Source of the DNA: Xylanibacter ruminicola
GTDB taxonomy: Bacteria; Bacteroidota; Bacteroidia; Bacteroidales; Bacteroidaceae
NCBI RefSeq assembly: GCF_900142525.1
Contig: NZ_FRBD01000009.1
Location: 80,829-144,828 of the forward strand
Direction: 5' to 3'
Length of the DNA stretch: 64,000 nt
Shown here: one piece after another, positions 45,865 through 55,460 of the stretch
How positions within the stretch are numbered: the stretch's first letter is position 1
Layout of the letters: each line of letters opens with the position of its first letter
Position numbers and translations under genes: made by a program
Notes under the pieces: model-generated
The model's input: the letters and a program-made list of their open reading frames with translations, nothing else
Told to the model about the DNA's origin: nothing
Database searches by the model: none

Positions 45865-47610
45865 TTAATTATATGTTGGAATGCCTGGGGCGTTTTCTAC
45901 TGAGCCGGTAGCATCCTTGCAATTGTTGACATAACCAGTGATTTTAGCCCCATCTGTGAAGAACCTGCCACCAGAGATCGTGGCATTGACAATCTCAGCA
46001 CGCCAGCCCAACGTGGGCACCCAGATTTTACCTTCCAGATGTACATTGGCTTCCCATGTTGCGGTCTTGTCATCTTCTTGAGCCGTCTTATATTCTCCAT
46101 CCAAACCATCAAACAAATAGGCGCGAGAACCTGTGATGGTAATGGTATGGTCGAGAGCATCAAGATGACCTGTGAATTTGAAGTTTGTGGGGAATGCAAA
46201 GTTGTCGGTGTTGATGGTGATATCCTTCTTCAATATGAAGTAATCACCATGATGTGTGCCACCCTGGTAGGCCTGCAAGAGCATCTCTATCCATTTGTCA
46301 TCATCCACATACTGTGCCTCAGCATCTTCTGAGTCAGCATTGTAGAAGTGACCATCTGTAACGCCTGTGTCTAAAATGCTGTTAGTATAAGCACGCTGCC
46401 AACTGCTACCAGCCACAGACAGGTTGTTACCATTTTGGTTGTTCACTCCGTAATAACTGTCGTTGCCGCTAGCTTCTACCCACAAGCGAGTACCTGCGCT
46501 GTTATAGTCGATACGCTCAGGACTCACACGCAGGAACACCACTGTTTCGTCGTTGGCATTCAGATCGAAGGTAAATTGCTTCTCGTATTCCAGATCATTG
46601 TCAAGCGTGAGCTCGAAGTCAATCTTGTTTGATTTTTCAGCTGTCAAGACACTTTCATCGTACATAACGTTTGAGCCTTCCGAAGGGTCAGATGGCTCTG
46701 TATAGGTAGGACGCACAATAAGATCATAGCTGGGTACCTTTCCATAGTCGGTACAAATATAGTTCTTATCACCGTTAGCCAGATAATCAGCATGGGCAGT
46801 CTTCCATTCTCCATCGGTAGGGAAATACAACGTGCCTGTTGACTTGTCCTTATAGGTACGAAAAGTCTCACAAGCCACCTTATTGTCTTCCACAATACTT
46901 CCAAGTTCGCCCAGATAATGAGGAATAGCTTTTCGCTCCTCCTTCCACACAGGCTTTCCGTCGCCATTCACATAATCTAGGGTATTGACGTTACAGAAAC
47001 GCAACTTCGTATTCTCTACATTGTAGTTGTTGCTGATATCTTTGGTGTCATAACCTTTCAGATAGGTACCCATGCTTTTATCAATCAGCACATAGGCATG
47101 AACACGTGCCAGACGATGTTGCAGAGGGATAGTAATCTTTCCCACCGTAGCTGCAATTTCGGTAGAAGGAGGAATGGCAGTGTAATGAATCAGATCGTCG
47201 TAATCTTGTGTGTTGTTTTGCGTTTTCAGTCCACTGGGTACATAAACGCCTTCGAACACATGCTCACCGTTATCCAACCATTTGCAAACAGTTCCTGTAG
47301 AAGTCTTCATGCTATAAGTACCATCTGTTTCAAGTTTCAGGATAGCATGCTGTTGTGCAGACTCACCTTTGTAATATAGCATGTTCATGCCCTGCTCCAA
47401 TCCCTCTTTCAGCCAGTCGAGCGTCTCGGCAGCCACAGCCGAACGGGTAACGGCAGCAGTAGTCACCATCTGGTCGGTATTCACACCGCCCACATGGATT
47501 ATCAGATCGTCATCATCAGGAGCAAAGGCTTCATTCTGCGAATTACAGGCTGTAAAGAGCAAAAAGCCCAAGGTCAAACCTAGATATAATCTAATTTCCT
47601 TTTTCATCAT
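45865..47610 (-). CDS. Fimbrillin-family lipoprotein with short beta-helix-like end
   Basis: 581 residues. Lipobox LLFTAC (Cys 22), Thr-Arg site in AAVTRSAV (R56), fimbrillin strand IPLQHRLARVHAYVL (about 167-181). The C-terminal ~130 residues read like parallel beta-helix rungs (FTGHLDALDHTITITGSRAY; NATISGGRFFTDGAKI). It starts 2 bp after the stop of the 913-residue gene. Probably a fibre-tip or accessory subunit; the exact role is inferred only from its place in the array. Confidence 0.75.
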   Translation of the reverse strand: MMKKEIRLYLGLTLGFLLFTACNSQNEAFAPDDDDLIIHVGGVNTDQMVTTAAVTRSAVAAETLDWLKEGLEQGMNMLYYKGESAQQHAILKLETDGTYSMKTSTGTVCKWLDNGEHVFEGVYVPSGLKTQNNTQDYDDLIHYTAIPPSTEIAATVGKITIPLQHRLARVHAYVLIDKSMGTYLKGYDTKDISNNYNVENTKLRFCNVNTLDYVNGDGKPVWKEERKAIPHYLGELGSIVEDNKVACETFRTYKDKSTGTLYFPTDGEWKTAHADYLANGDKNYICTDYGKVPSYDLIVRPTYTEPSDPSEGSNVMYDESVLTAEKSNKIDFELTLDNDLEYEKQFTFDLNANDETVVFLRVSPERIDYNSAGTRLWVEASGNDSYYGVNNQNGNNLSVAGSSWQRAYTNSILDTGVTDGHFYNADSEDAEAQYVDDDKWIEMLLQAYQGGTHHGDYFILKKDITINTDNFAFPTNFKFTGHLDALDHTITITGSRAYLFDGLDGEYKTAQEDDKTATWEANVHLEGKIWVPTLGWRAEIVNATISGGRFFTDGAKITGYVNNCKDATGSVENAPGIPTYN

Positions 47611-47612
47611 GC

Positions 47613-50354
47613 TTAAAAGTCTTTTTCTGTGGGGGTAACGGCATTACGTTTACCGATGGTAGCCTCAACACTACCCACATATGTTCCTACGCCATTACAA
47701 TCACTTGGCCACCAGTTACCCTGACAGTCCTTTGTCGCCGTCTCACTTGTTCCAAGAAGCGAATTACCCAGAATGCCACCATGCTTTTCGTCTTTTGTAA
47801 CTGTCAAGAAGCTAGTACAATCGGTAATGGTCAGCGCAGGTGTATCGTTTGAATCATTTTTCTTTTCTATACCACCCACGATACCGCCATAATAAATAAG
47901 AGAAGATGCAGTTCCATTCAGCGTACTACCAGAATGGAGAATACATTGCGTAACAGTGCCCTTAGAGACTGTAGATACGATACCACCAGCAAATTTTCGC
48001 CCCTGAGTAACTGATGAGGATACGTTGGCATAAAGATTTACCTTCGCCTCACAGTTGCTGACAGTAGCGCCATTGTATGCCCAAACCACCACGCCGGCAG
48101 GGTTGGATGTCTTGATAACGGTGCCATCGGCCATCTTTACTTTAATATGACTGATTTCTGCTTTCTCACCATGCACCTCAAAGGCTAGTGGTGCAATAGC
48201 ATCAGTAGCAGTTGCTGCATCCTGTGTCGTTTCCAGATTGCCTGTCACATAGACCGTCAGGTCGTGAACCTGACCTGTAACAGCATCGAAAATCATCGCT
48301 TTTGTGGTAATTGTTTTGTTATTACCATCCAGGTTGTAAGCCACACTACCTACTGTAGAATTAACCGTAATATCCTGAGCCAAGCGATAACGTTTATCAT
48401 CTTTGTTATAGGTCGTTCCTACAGAAGCCCGCAACTCTTCGTCACTATCAATGATACCATGATAAAGATTTGTTCCAGCAGTGGCATTTTTTAGACTACC
48501 ATTAGTATGATAGGTAGGCCATGCGTTATTCTCGGCCTTGAAACTATGATTGCTGTTAACTTCACCAACAATATTCTTATGCGTTATTGAATCCTGCAAG
48601 AGCGTGATGCCATACTCGAAGGTATTGTTAGTTACATAACCATTGGCCTGGCCCACGATACCACCACCGATAGCGCCGCCACACACACGGTTAGTCACGG
48701 TGCATGCATCAATAACAGCAGCGTTGCCATCAGACAGAGAGGTGGCAGCTATACCACCAATAATCTCTGTGGTAGTGGTGTTTGCTACTTTTAATGAAGA
48801 GTGACATCTGGAGATGGTACCTGTATTGCTGATTACAGCACCAGCCACAGTGGCATGAGCAGCAGCGCTTTCAGCAGTAATCTTCACATCGTCAATAGCA
48901 CCATGATTGGTATTAGCGATGGCAGCATCTACAGTACCACCAATCTGGATGGTGCCGTTCTGCAGACTAGCCGCATTGCCTAAACTTTCCAAGAAACGAT
49001 GGTTACTGATGATGGTGTTACCACCAAGACTCAGCGTACAGTTGAGGCCGTATGTGTTATAGGCATCCCACGTGCCTGTGTTCGTTTCAGAAATCTCCTC
49101 AAGATTGATGTTCTGTGTGACGAGCGCAATATTACCTGCCTTATTCTTATTCTCGTCTTTCAGGAATGCTATCAATTCATCACGATTCTTGATTTTGATA
49201 GGCTCTCCAGCATTACCGTAGTCATCGCAAATGGTGTTTGTTACTTCTTCTGTCCAGTCTTCAATGTAGGCCGTCATCATCACCTTGCGACTATCGCGAC
49301 TCAGCGTCACCGTGATAATCAGATGCTTGCCTGCTTCTAGCTTGTAATTGTCTTTATTCGTATCAAAGTTATAATCGTTTTGGGCATAGAACGAATAATG
49401 CTGACCAGAAATCGATATTCTGGTTATCAAGTCAGTTGACGGATTAGCCGAATAATCGTATGGTTCCACGATGGCATCATAACGGGTGCTACTTACCCCT
49501 GATGCTGCTGCACCATTTTTGTCGGTTTCATAATCAATAAGTGTTTCACGCGCCAATGGCGTTATTTCTAGATTATTTGCAGAATACGAATATATCTTTG
49601 CGCTCAAATCATTCTCTGCTACATTAAAAGCCAATGCTTCACGACTCACACCCTCGCCCGCTTTCAGGATAATAGTGATAAGTGAGCGCTGGTGCTGCAA
49701 GTAAAGAGGAATCTTCTTATAGTCGGTGTCATCGCTCACTAACGAGGCCTGACTATTGAGTTTTTTCCATTGTTTGGCAGTATGATAGTTCAAAGTATCC
49801 AAATTATCAATAGGAGAATTATTATCATTATCCCACATCTGGATATAACCATAACCTTTCAAGCGATCTTGCTGTAGCCAGTTTTCTTTTGTTGACTGGT
49901 TTTCCGATAAAGTCTTAGAACCAGCAGTTGCTTCGAAAGCATAGGGAACAACAGTACTTGACCAATATAGTGCTTTGTTTGTAACTGAAACCAGTGTACC
50001 CACTTCGTCATACTCTACCTTTGTGATATTGCCTTCTTCATCCTTTGTTACTTTAGAGGCAGGTCGATATATTCCGCTACCAATGGGATCAGCGACGTTT
50101 TCTTCGAACATGTCAATGGTAAACTCGTAAGCCTCGTTGACAGTCTTATAGGCTGCCATTTGAGTTTCGTATTCTTCTTGAGTAGCACGAGTTGAAGGGG
50201 CACTGGGCAGCGAGGTGGTAAACATCACTTCCTCTCCATCGGCGATATCGCTGGGAAAGAGGTTTTCAAAGGTTTCACGACAACTTGTCATCAAGAAGAG
50301 AATACAAGTCATCAGAACCAGTTGTGATAGTTTATATATGTTGTTCTTTATCAT
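47613..50354 (-). CDS. Largest fimbrillin-family lipoprotein with long beta-helix-like region
   Basis: 913 residues. Lipobox MTSC (Cys 25), Thr-Arg site in APSTRATQ (R56). The fimbrillin half contains LYLQHQRSLITIILKAGEGV (about 218-237) and ends near residue 370 with AYIEDWTEEVTN, a tryptophan strand common to this array. From about 400 a right-handed beta-helix/GLUG-like domain runs to the end (ISNTGTISRCHSSLKV; GGAIGGGIVGQANGYVTN; GGIVSTVSKGTVTQCI). The length and repeats suggest an extended adhesin. Its stop is 3 bp from the next start. Confidence 0.78.
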   Translation of the reverse strand: MIKNNIYKLSQLVLMTCILFLMTSCRETFENLFPSDIADGEEVMFTTSLPSAPSTRATQEEYETQMAAYKTVNEAYEFTIDMFEENVADPIGSGIYRPASKVTKDEEGNITKVEYDEVGTLVSVTNKALYWSSTVVPYAFEATAGSKTLSENQSTKENWLQQDRLKGYGYIQMWDNDNNSPIDNLDTLNYHTAKQWKKLNSQASLVSDDTDYKKIPLYLQHQRSLITIILKAGEGVSREALAFNVAENDLSAKIYSYSANNLEITPLARETLIDYETDKNGAAASGVSSTRYDAIVEPYDYSANPSTDLITRISISGQHYSFYAQNDYNFDTNKDNYKLEAGKHLIITVTLSRDSRKVMMTAYIEDWTEEVTNTICDDYGNAGEPIKIKNRDELIAFLKDENKNKAGNIALVTQNINLEEISETNTGTWDAYNTYGLNCTLSLGGNTIISNHRFLESLGNAASLQNGTIQIGGTVDAAIANTNHGAIDDVKITAESAAAHATVAGAVISNTGTISRCHSSLKVANTTTTEIIGGIAATSLSDGNAAVIDACTVTNRVCGGAIGGGIVGQANGYVTNNTFEYGITLLQDSITHKNIVGEVNSNHSFKAENNAWPTYHTNGSLKNATAGTNLYHGIIDSDEELRASVGTTYNKDDKRYRLAQDITVNSTVGSVAYNLDGNNKTITTKAMIFDAVTGQVHDLTVYVTGNLETTQDAATATDAIAPLAFEVHGEKAEISHIKVKMADGTVIKTSNPAGVVVWAYNGATVSNCEAKVNLYANVSSSVTQGRKFAGGIVSTVSKGTVTQCILHSGSTLNGTASSLIYYGGIVGGIEKKNDSNDTPALTITDCTSFLTVTKDEKHGGILGNSLLGTSETATKDCQGNWWPSDCNGVGTYVGSVEATIGKRNAVTPTEKDF

Positions 50355-50359
50355 AAATC

Positions 50360-51517
50360 TTAGTTTTGAATGGTACCGTCGGCAGAATAGTCAGTCTGAT
50401 CCATTTCCCACGCCACAACTTCGGCTTTTACCTGAGCTATCAGACTTCGACGCAGCTCCATATTATAGATGTATTTCTTACCACTTTCAAGTGTCATATT
50501 CTTAACGCCTTTATATGTAGCAACATGCTTTACTGCATTTTCATCGTTTGATTCTTTCCAAGTGATACGGATACCTTGCAGTGTGCCAAAGGCAATACCT
50601 TCGAACGACTTCAGATAGCCAGGGACAGCCACTCGTTTAAACAGGCTGAAACACGAGCCATAAGGATTATCCTTTTCTGTGGCATCATATTTAGGATCAT
50701 CAATATTGATGGGAGCAGATGTCGTTGCAGGCACTGTTCCATCGGGCTGAATGCAATAGGCCACGTAGCCGGTTTCTGCTACGCCCAGCAATTCTACACT
50801 TTCAATAAGTGTAGAGTCGATGGTTACCGACTCGTCTTGTGAGTTTTTCAGATTGACCTGAATCTGCGAGAACTGATGCTTGAAGAACAACTTCACACGG
50901 TTGGCCTCGGGGGTAGCTCCTGCAGGACTGATTGTTTCTACAGCCAGTATGGGATCAGGCTGTTCTGCCATACTGGTCTTAGTACCTTTGGTCAGGTCGT
51001 AAGCCTTCATATATTGATTCTTATACTGAGTGCTTACGTCAGGGAAAAGTTTCAGAGTACCAGTCCCATCCTCTGTGCTAAGCTTGTTATTATCTGCCAG
51101 CGCCAAGAAGATATGGTTCAATCGGTTCTGCCAATAGAAACACTTGGCATTCTCGTCAAAGCCATAGATGTCTGTTGCCGAAGCATCTGCATAGGCGCTG
51201 TTCCAATACACCGCATTACCAGTCGCATTGTTAATCTTCAGCCAAGCTGTGGTCATATTGACATCTGATATGGGGGCGCCAAACTCTGAGTCGTTTGTAT
51301 CGTTGGCACCTGCATGGAAGAACATCGAACAGACGAAACGACTATCTTTGGGCATATAAGATGCCGTGGCACGAGTCAGCGCCACATCAGTATTTCCTGC
51401 CGAGAACAATACAGGCATACGACTCACCGTTTCTTGTGAGTCGTTGATAATGTCCTGTCCTGAGCAGGCTGTCAGCAACAGTGCGATTGCAGCGATATAT
51501 AATTGTTCAATTTTCAT
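50360..51517 (-). CDS. Fimbrillin-family lipoprotein
   Basis: 385 residues. Lipobox LLLTAC (Cys 18), Thr-Arg site in VALTRATA (R49). Single fimbrillin unit with LFFKHQFSQIQVNLKNSQ (about 209-226) and a C-terminal GKKYIYNMELRR strand followed by VVAWEMDQTDYS. Length and simple layout suit a shaft or anchor subunit. It lies 18 bp from the upstream gene and 5 bp from the downstream one. Confidence 0.8.
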   Translation of the reverse strand: MKIEQLYIAAIALLLTACSGQDIINDSQETVSRMPVLFSAGNTDVALTRATASYMPKDSRFVCSMFFHAGANDTNDSEFGAPISDVNMTTAWLKINNATGNAVYWNSAYADASATDIYGFDENAKCFYWQNRLNHIFLALADNNKLSTEDGTGTLKLFPDVSTQYKNQYMKAYDLTKGTKTSMAEQPDPILAVETISPAGATPEANRVKLFFKHQFSQIQVNLKNSQDESVTIDSTLIESVELLGVAETGYVAYCIQPDGTVPATTSAPINIDDPKYDATEKDNPYGSCFSLFKRVAVPGYLKSFEGIAFGTLQGIRITWKESNDENAVKHVATYKGVKNMTLESGKKYIYNMELRRSLIAQVKAEVVAWEMDQTDYSADGTIQN

Positions 51518-51535
51518 TATTCACTCACGTATCTC

Positions 51536-53401
51536 TTAGTCCCAATCGAGTGTTGCATTTCCACTGCCGGGATTTTTTGTCCATTCTTGAATCAAGGCAC
51601 GGAAAGACACCTCTTCTTTCTTCAAAGTGATAGTATAGGTATACATATTACCACTTTTCCAATCGGCGATGAGAGTAGTGCCATCGGTCTTATCTGTACA
51701 CTTGTTCAACTGCAGCGAGTAGGTGGTGCCATCAGTAAGAGTGATAATCAACTTGCTGTTATCATCAATTGTCTGAGGGATCATAATTAAATCATAGTCT
51801 GTGGCTTCCTTTACCGCTTTTGCTGCTTTGGCACTACCATGTGTAATGTCGCCTGAAGCGATGTCGATAGAACCATCATTATAGAGGTTAGTCAATGTAA
51901 TCTTGGCACCAGTCAGGTCAACAGCCGAAGCATCGCTACTTGTCGTCAAGTTGATCACCACATTACTCATCACATGTCTGAAGGTCAGAGGTACATCGCC
52001 AGTACGAGGATTGATAGCTGCACCTTCGGCATAGTCATGAGTTGTTGAGCCACCTGCCTCAGTACCTGTATGGGCTGCAGTTGTAGCCCAAAGCAGATCG
52101 GTGCCTTGTGAGACATTGGCTGATGTGACAGCTCCTAGCGCATGTTCTATTGTTTTCTTTGCCAAAGCACGGAAATAGAAATTATCCGAGCCATTAGGCC
52201 AGTAGATAGCGGGCGAGTTTACGAATTTACTGCCATTATATTCTGCAGTTGTTGCGACAGAACCAATATTGGCGAGATCTGTTGTCATCCACAGCGAGAA
52301 AGAGTCGCCATTTTTTAGAGCTGCGCTGTTGGATTTGTCAATGCTTGTCACATCAGCAGCGAAGTTAATTTCGCCTGTACCAGTGGCACTTACATCGGTC
52401 CAGCCGGCAAGAGAGGCAACAACACTGATGGCTTGCTTGTTCAGGGTGACGGTCAGTTTGTAGTTGTAGCCACTCTTGCTGGCATCGTTATCAATGCCAG
52501 TAGCCCAATCAGAAAGAATGTTGTTAGTAAGATGAATCTCATAATCATTGCCATCCACATCTGAAATAGTAGCCAGGTGTTTGTCGAGTGAGAGCGCTGT
52601 TGTTGGTACTACCACAGCCTCGTAAGCACGACAGGGTTTATTGTCGGTAGTTGTAGAGGCGGCATTGGCAAACATCTTCACAGTGGTAGTTCCTGTAGCT
52701 TCTACCTTTGCAGTAGGAGCCGTAAAGGTACCTTTCAGGTTCATACCATCGAGTGTTACCGTTGTGGCATTCAAATCGTCAGCCTTAAATCCTTCACCTG
52801 CCACCACAACAATGGTAAACTTACTCATAGCGTGAGTGTAAGGAATAGTCAAACCACTACGGCCTTCTTTCGCATGCTGATAGGTGACAGGCTCTTGAGC
52901 TGCAGACCAAAGCAAATCGTTTGCCTTCATAGCACCATCAGCAGTCTGGTCGACAGCAGTTGTCCAACCAAGCACGCCTGTAGCTTCAACAAGTGCTGGT
53001 GATGGTGTGCCACCATTATAGCAATAGCCATAGAAAGACTGCAGAGCATGATTCTTTGTGCGGAGGTCGTTGTTCGAATCACTATAATCGTCCCAATACT
53101 GTTTCACAGTAGGCTCACCATTCTTGTTGATAGTAACCATCTTCTTGTATGTCGAAACTTCTTGGTAGTTCTTGTCTGTGCTAAGATTGCTACTAGAAAT
53201 ATGACGTACATAGCACAGCAACTCATCGTTCGCTTCAAACTGATTGCCTATAGCACGCGTCACAGTACGACTACCCGACAGACTTGTTTCGAATGTCAAG
53301 GGCAGACGATCCTCTGTCAGCGAGTTGTTGGCGTCATCACTGGCACAACCTGCAAGTGTCAGGGCTGTTAATGCGAGGGTTATATATTTCTTTATTGTCA
53401 T
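51536..53401 (-). CDS. Two-module fimbrillin-family lipoprotein
   Basis: 621 residues from the ATG at 53399-53401 (MTIKKYITLALTALTLAGC, Cys 19); an upstream start inside the preceding gene is rejected. Thr-Arg site in RTVTRAIG (R49). Two fimbrillin units in tandem: the first with IPYTHAMSKFTIVVVAGEGF and closing strand VVASLAGWTDVSATG, the second with LTFRHVMSNVVINLTTS and MYTYTITLKKEEVSFRALIQ. The duplicated HxMSxxx strand and tryptophan strand show the internal repeat. It begins 10 bp after the stop of the next such gene upstream. Confidence 0.8.
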   Translation of the reverse strand: MTIKKYITLALTALTLAGCASDDANNSLTEDRLPLTFETSLSGSRTVTRAIGNQFEANDELLCYVRHISSSNLSTDKNYQEVSTYKKMVTINKNGEPTVKQYWDDYSDSNNDLRTKNHALQSFYGYCYNGGTPSPALVEATGVLGWTTAVDQTADGAMKANDLLWSAAQEPVTYQHAKEGRSGLTIPYTHAMSKFTIVVVAGEGFKADDLNATTVTLDGMNLKGTFTAPTAKVEATGTTTVKMFANAASTTTDNKPCRAYEAVVVPTTALSLDKHLATISDVDGNDYEIHLTNNILSDWATGIDNDASKSGYNYKLTVTLNKQAISVVASLAGWTDVSATGTGEINFAADVTSIDKSNSAALKNGDSFSLWMTTDLANIGSVATTAEYNGSKFVNSPAIYWPNGSDNFYFRALAKKTIEHALGAVTSANVSQGTDLLWATTAAHTGTEAGGSTTHDYAEGAAINPRTGDVPLTFRHVMSNVVINLTTSSDASAVDLTGAKITLTNLYNDGSIDIASGDITHGSAKAAKAVKEATDYDLIMIPQTIDDNSKLIITLTDGTTYSLQLNKCTDKTDGTTLIADWKSGNMYTYTITLKKEEVSFRALIQEWTKNPGSGNATLDWD

Positions 53402-53411
53402 CTTCTTATCT

Positions 53412-55451
53412 TTAGAACCAAACCTCTTCTTCTGCATCTACTACACTCCAGTCCGTAAGCGAGGCAGTAGCCTTGATCTCCGTCTTAGTCACCTTCAGGT
53501 TATAGACATAGTGCATGCCAGATTCCCATTTGCCATTGGGAGCGATTAAGTCTGTTGTACCTTTCTTCAAGATAGGATTCACGTCAGCATAATAGATATC
53601 CTTTGTAGAATCACTATTTGTGACAGTGATTTTTATGCGAACATTCGTTGAGGCACCAGCAGTGGTGTAGGTTAACTCCTGTGGTACGATAACACCCAGA
53701 TATTTGTGATCTGCGGTGTTCACTTCTTTGAGAGGGTTGTTGCCTGCGTCGCCAGTCACCACAGCTGAGCGATCCTTCAAAAGGATATTACCACTGTTGT
53801 AGACATTCACCAGTTCTACCACAACGTTGCTGAGGTCCACATAGTTGTGAGTTCCTTCGGCACTTGTACTCAGGACAACCTCTACCTGACTCATCATATA
53901 ACGGAAGTTCAGGTTGATCGCAGCCTCACGGGCGCAGATGCCACCAATACTCATATCCACCTGAGTATGGTCAGGATTGCCACACATCGTTCCAGCAGCA
54001 ATCTCTGGCATACCCATCACGAAGTTGCTAGGGAATGTGCTGGCATCGTAATCACCATTCGTTACAACTACACACTGACGGTCTTTATCGTCTGTGGTTA
54101 CAGTTATTGTTTCAGGATAGATGCCTCGGAAGTGATAGTGCTGGTAGTGGCTGGTCCAGTACAGCGTAGTCGTGCCAGTCCAGTCTATGGAGCCATCAGT
54201 CTTCGCCGTTGGAGAGGCTGCTTTCACATACTCTTTCTCGATATTCTCACTACGATAGAACGCAAAGACGTTTTCCTTGGTAGGCGCTGTATCACCATCT
54301 CCTATCGTTGCATTTACGTTGATGACTGGGTGCACCTCTTCGGAGTTGACATGAACCCAGTTGGTGACAGTAGCAGTAAGTGCGAGACCCGACTTATTGA
54401 CTGTAATATTAATAATGTAGTTATGACCAGCCTTTGTCGTATAGTCTGTACTTGCATCGTCATCAAACATTGCTTTACGAATCTCAGCAGCCTTGATGTA
54501 GTAGATATTATCATCTGCATTCAGCACGGCAATCACAGCATCATTGCTGGCACCCAGTTGTGTTCCTGGATAGACGATAGCCTGCTTGATGACGGTGATA
54601 TCTGCATCTGTTGTGCTGGTTGTACCAGCAATAAGCTTGGCCTTATTTCCGTCACTCTCGGCATTTGCATTCTTGATGCTTACGGTACCAGTAGTAAGAG
54701 CATAGTCATTATTAGTTCTCTCAATGTCCTCCAATGAAGTTGAGTTAGAAAGCCAAAGCGTTGGGTCTTTCTCAAACTTATTGGTGGTAGCACCAACTGT
54801 TCCTTTGGTGAAACCAGCACCAGCCTTGAGGTTGAAAGTAATCTTGCTCAAGGGGTGAACAAACACCATCTTCTTGGCTGCATCGTCATTTCTTTTAGCA
54901 AACGTATATTTTGTCAGGTTGTTTGAAACGATGATGTCGCCATTCAGTACATTCTTGCCATCGGTGATGACAGGCCACGACAGACTCTCCCACTCTGCAT
55001 CAGTCGTAATAGCAGGAGCCTCAGCCATACCGTCGACAGCGACGCCTAATACATTCACGCCACTGGCAGTATTTGTGGCATTGGCAGGATCGCCTGCTCC
55101 ATAGTCGTCCCAATAGAGCATCTCGCTATCTGTAAACGACAGTTCGTTGATGCTGGTAGTTGAAGCTTCAGTTGTGCAAGTTGTCTTCTGGCTGATGGCT
55201 TCAGGTGTTTTGCCGGCCCATGTACCATCTACCTTCAGGCGCACCTGTGTACCTGCCTTCATGGCGTAATATGTGGGGGTAACGGCACGTGTCATCGTCT
55301 TCCTGCTTGGAGAACTTTCTACGCCAACGATGAAATCTATAGAACCATCAGCGGTCCTATCGAAAGAACCTCCCATTTCCTCATTAGTGCAGGAACCAAG
55401 TCCCAGCACAAATGAGGTTGTGAGAGCATATATGATATTCTTTCTTATCAT
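53412..55451 (-). CDS. Two-module fimbrillin-family lipoprotein
   Basis: 679 residues. Lipobox LGSC (Cys 21), Thr-Arg site in KTMTRAVT (R55). First unit with VFVHPLSKITFNLKAGAGF (about 196-214) ending in TVTNWVHVNSEEV; second unit with LNFRYMMSQVEVVLSTS and MHYVYNLKVTKTEIKATASL, ending LTDWSVVDAEEEVWF. Layout is nearly the same as in its two neighbours, suggesting tandem duplication. The stop is 9 bp before the next gene's stop region and the start is 9 bp from the upstream gene. Confidence 0.8.
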   Translation of the reverse strand: MIRKNIIYALTTSFVLGLGSCTNEEMGGSFDRTADGSIDFIVGVESSPSRKTMTRAVTPTYYAMKAGTQVRLKVDGTWAGKTPEAISQKTTCTTEASTTSINELSFTDSEMLYWDDYGAGDPANATNTASGVNVLGVAVDGMAEAPAITTDAEWESLSWPVITDGKNVLNGDIIVSNNLTKYTFAKRNDDAAKKMVFVHPLSKITFNLKAGAGFTKGTVGATTNKFEKDPTLWLSNSTSLEDIERTNNDYALTTGTVSIKNANAESDGNKAKLIAGTTSTTDADITVIKQAIVYPGTQLGASNDAVIAVLNADDNIYYIKAAEIRKAMFDDDASTDYTTKAGHNYIINITVNKSGLALTATVTNWVHVNSEEVHPVINVNATIGDGDTAPTKENVFAFYRSENIEKEYVKAASPTAKTDGSIDWTGTTTLYWTSHYQHYHFRGIYPETITVTTDDKDRQCVVVTNGDYDASTFPSNFVMGMPEIAAGTMCGNPDHTQVDMSIGGICAREAAINLNFRYMMSQVEVVLSTSAEGTHNYVDLSNVVVELVNVYNSGNILLKDRSAVVTGDAGNNPLKEVNTADHKYLGVIVPQELTYTTAGASTNVRIKITVTNSDSTKDIYYADVNPILKKGTTDLIAPNGKWESGMHYVYNLKVTKTEIKATASLTDWSVVDAEEEVWF

Positions 55452-55460
55452 TGCAAAGAA

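Noticed and set aside
53847..54737. 296-codon open frame on plus within a fimbrillin gene
   Set aside because: Antisense shadow; the minus-strand gene fits its neighbours in motifs and spacing.
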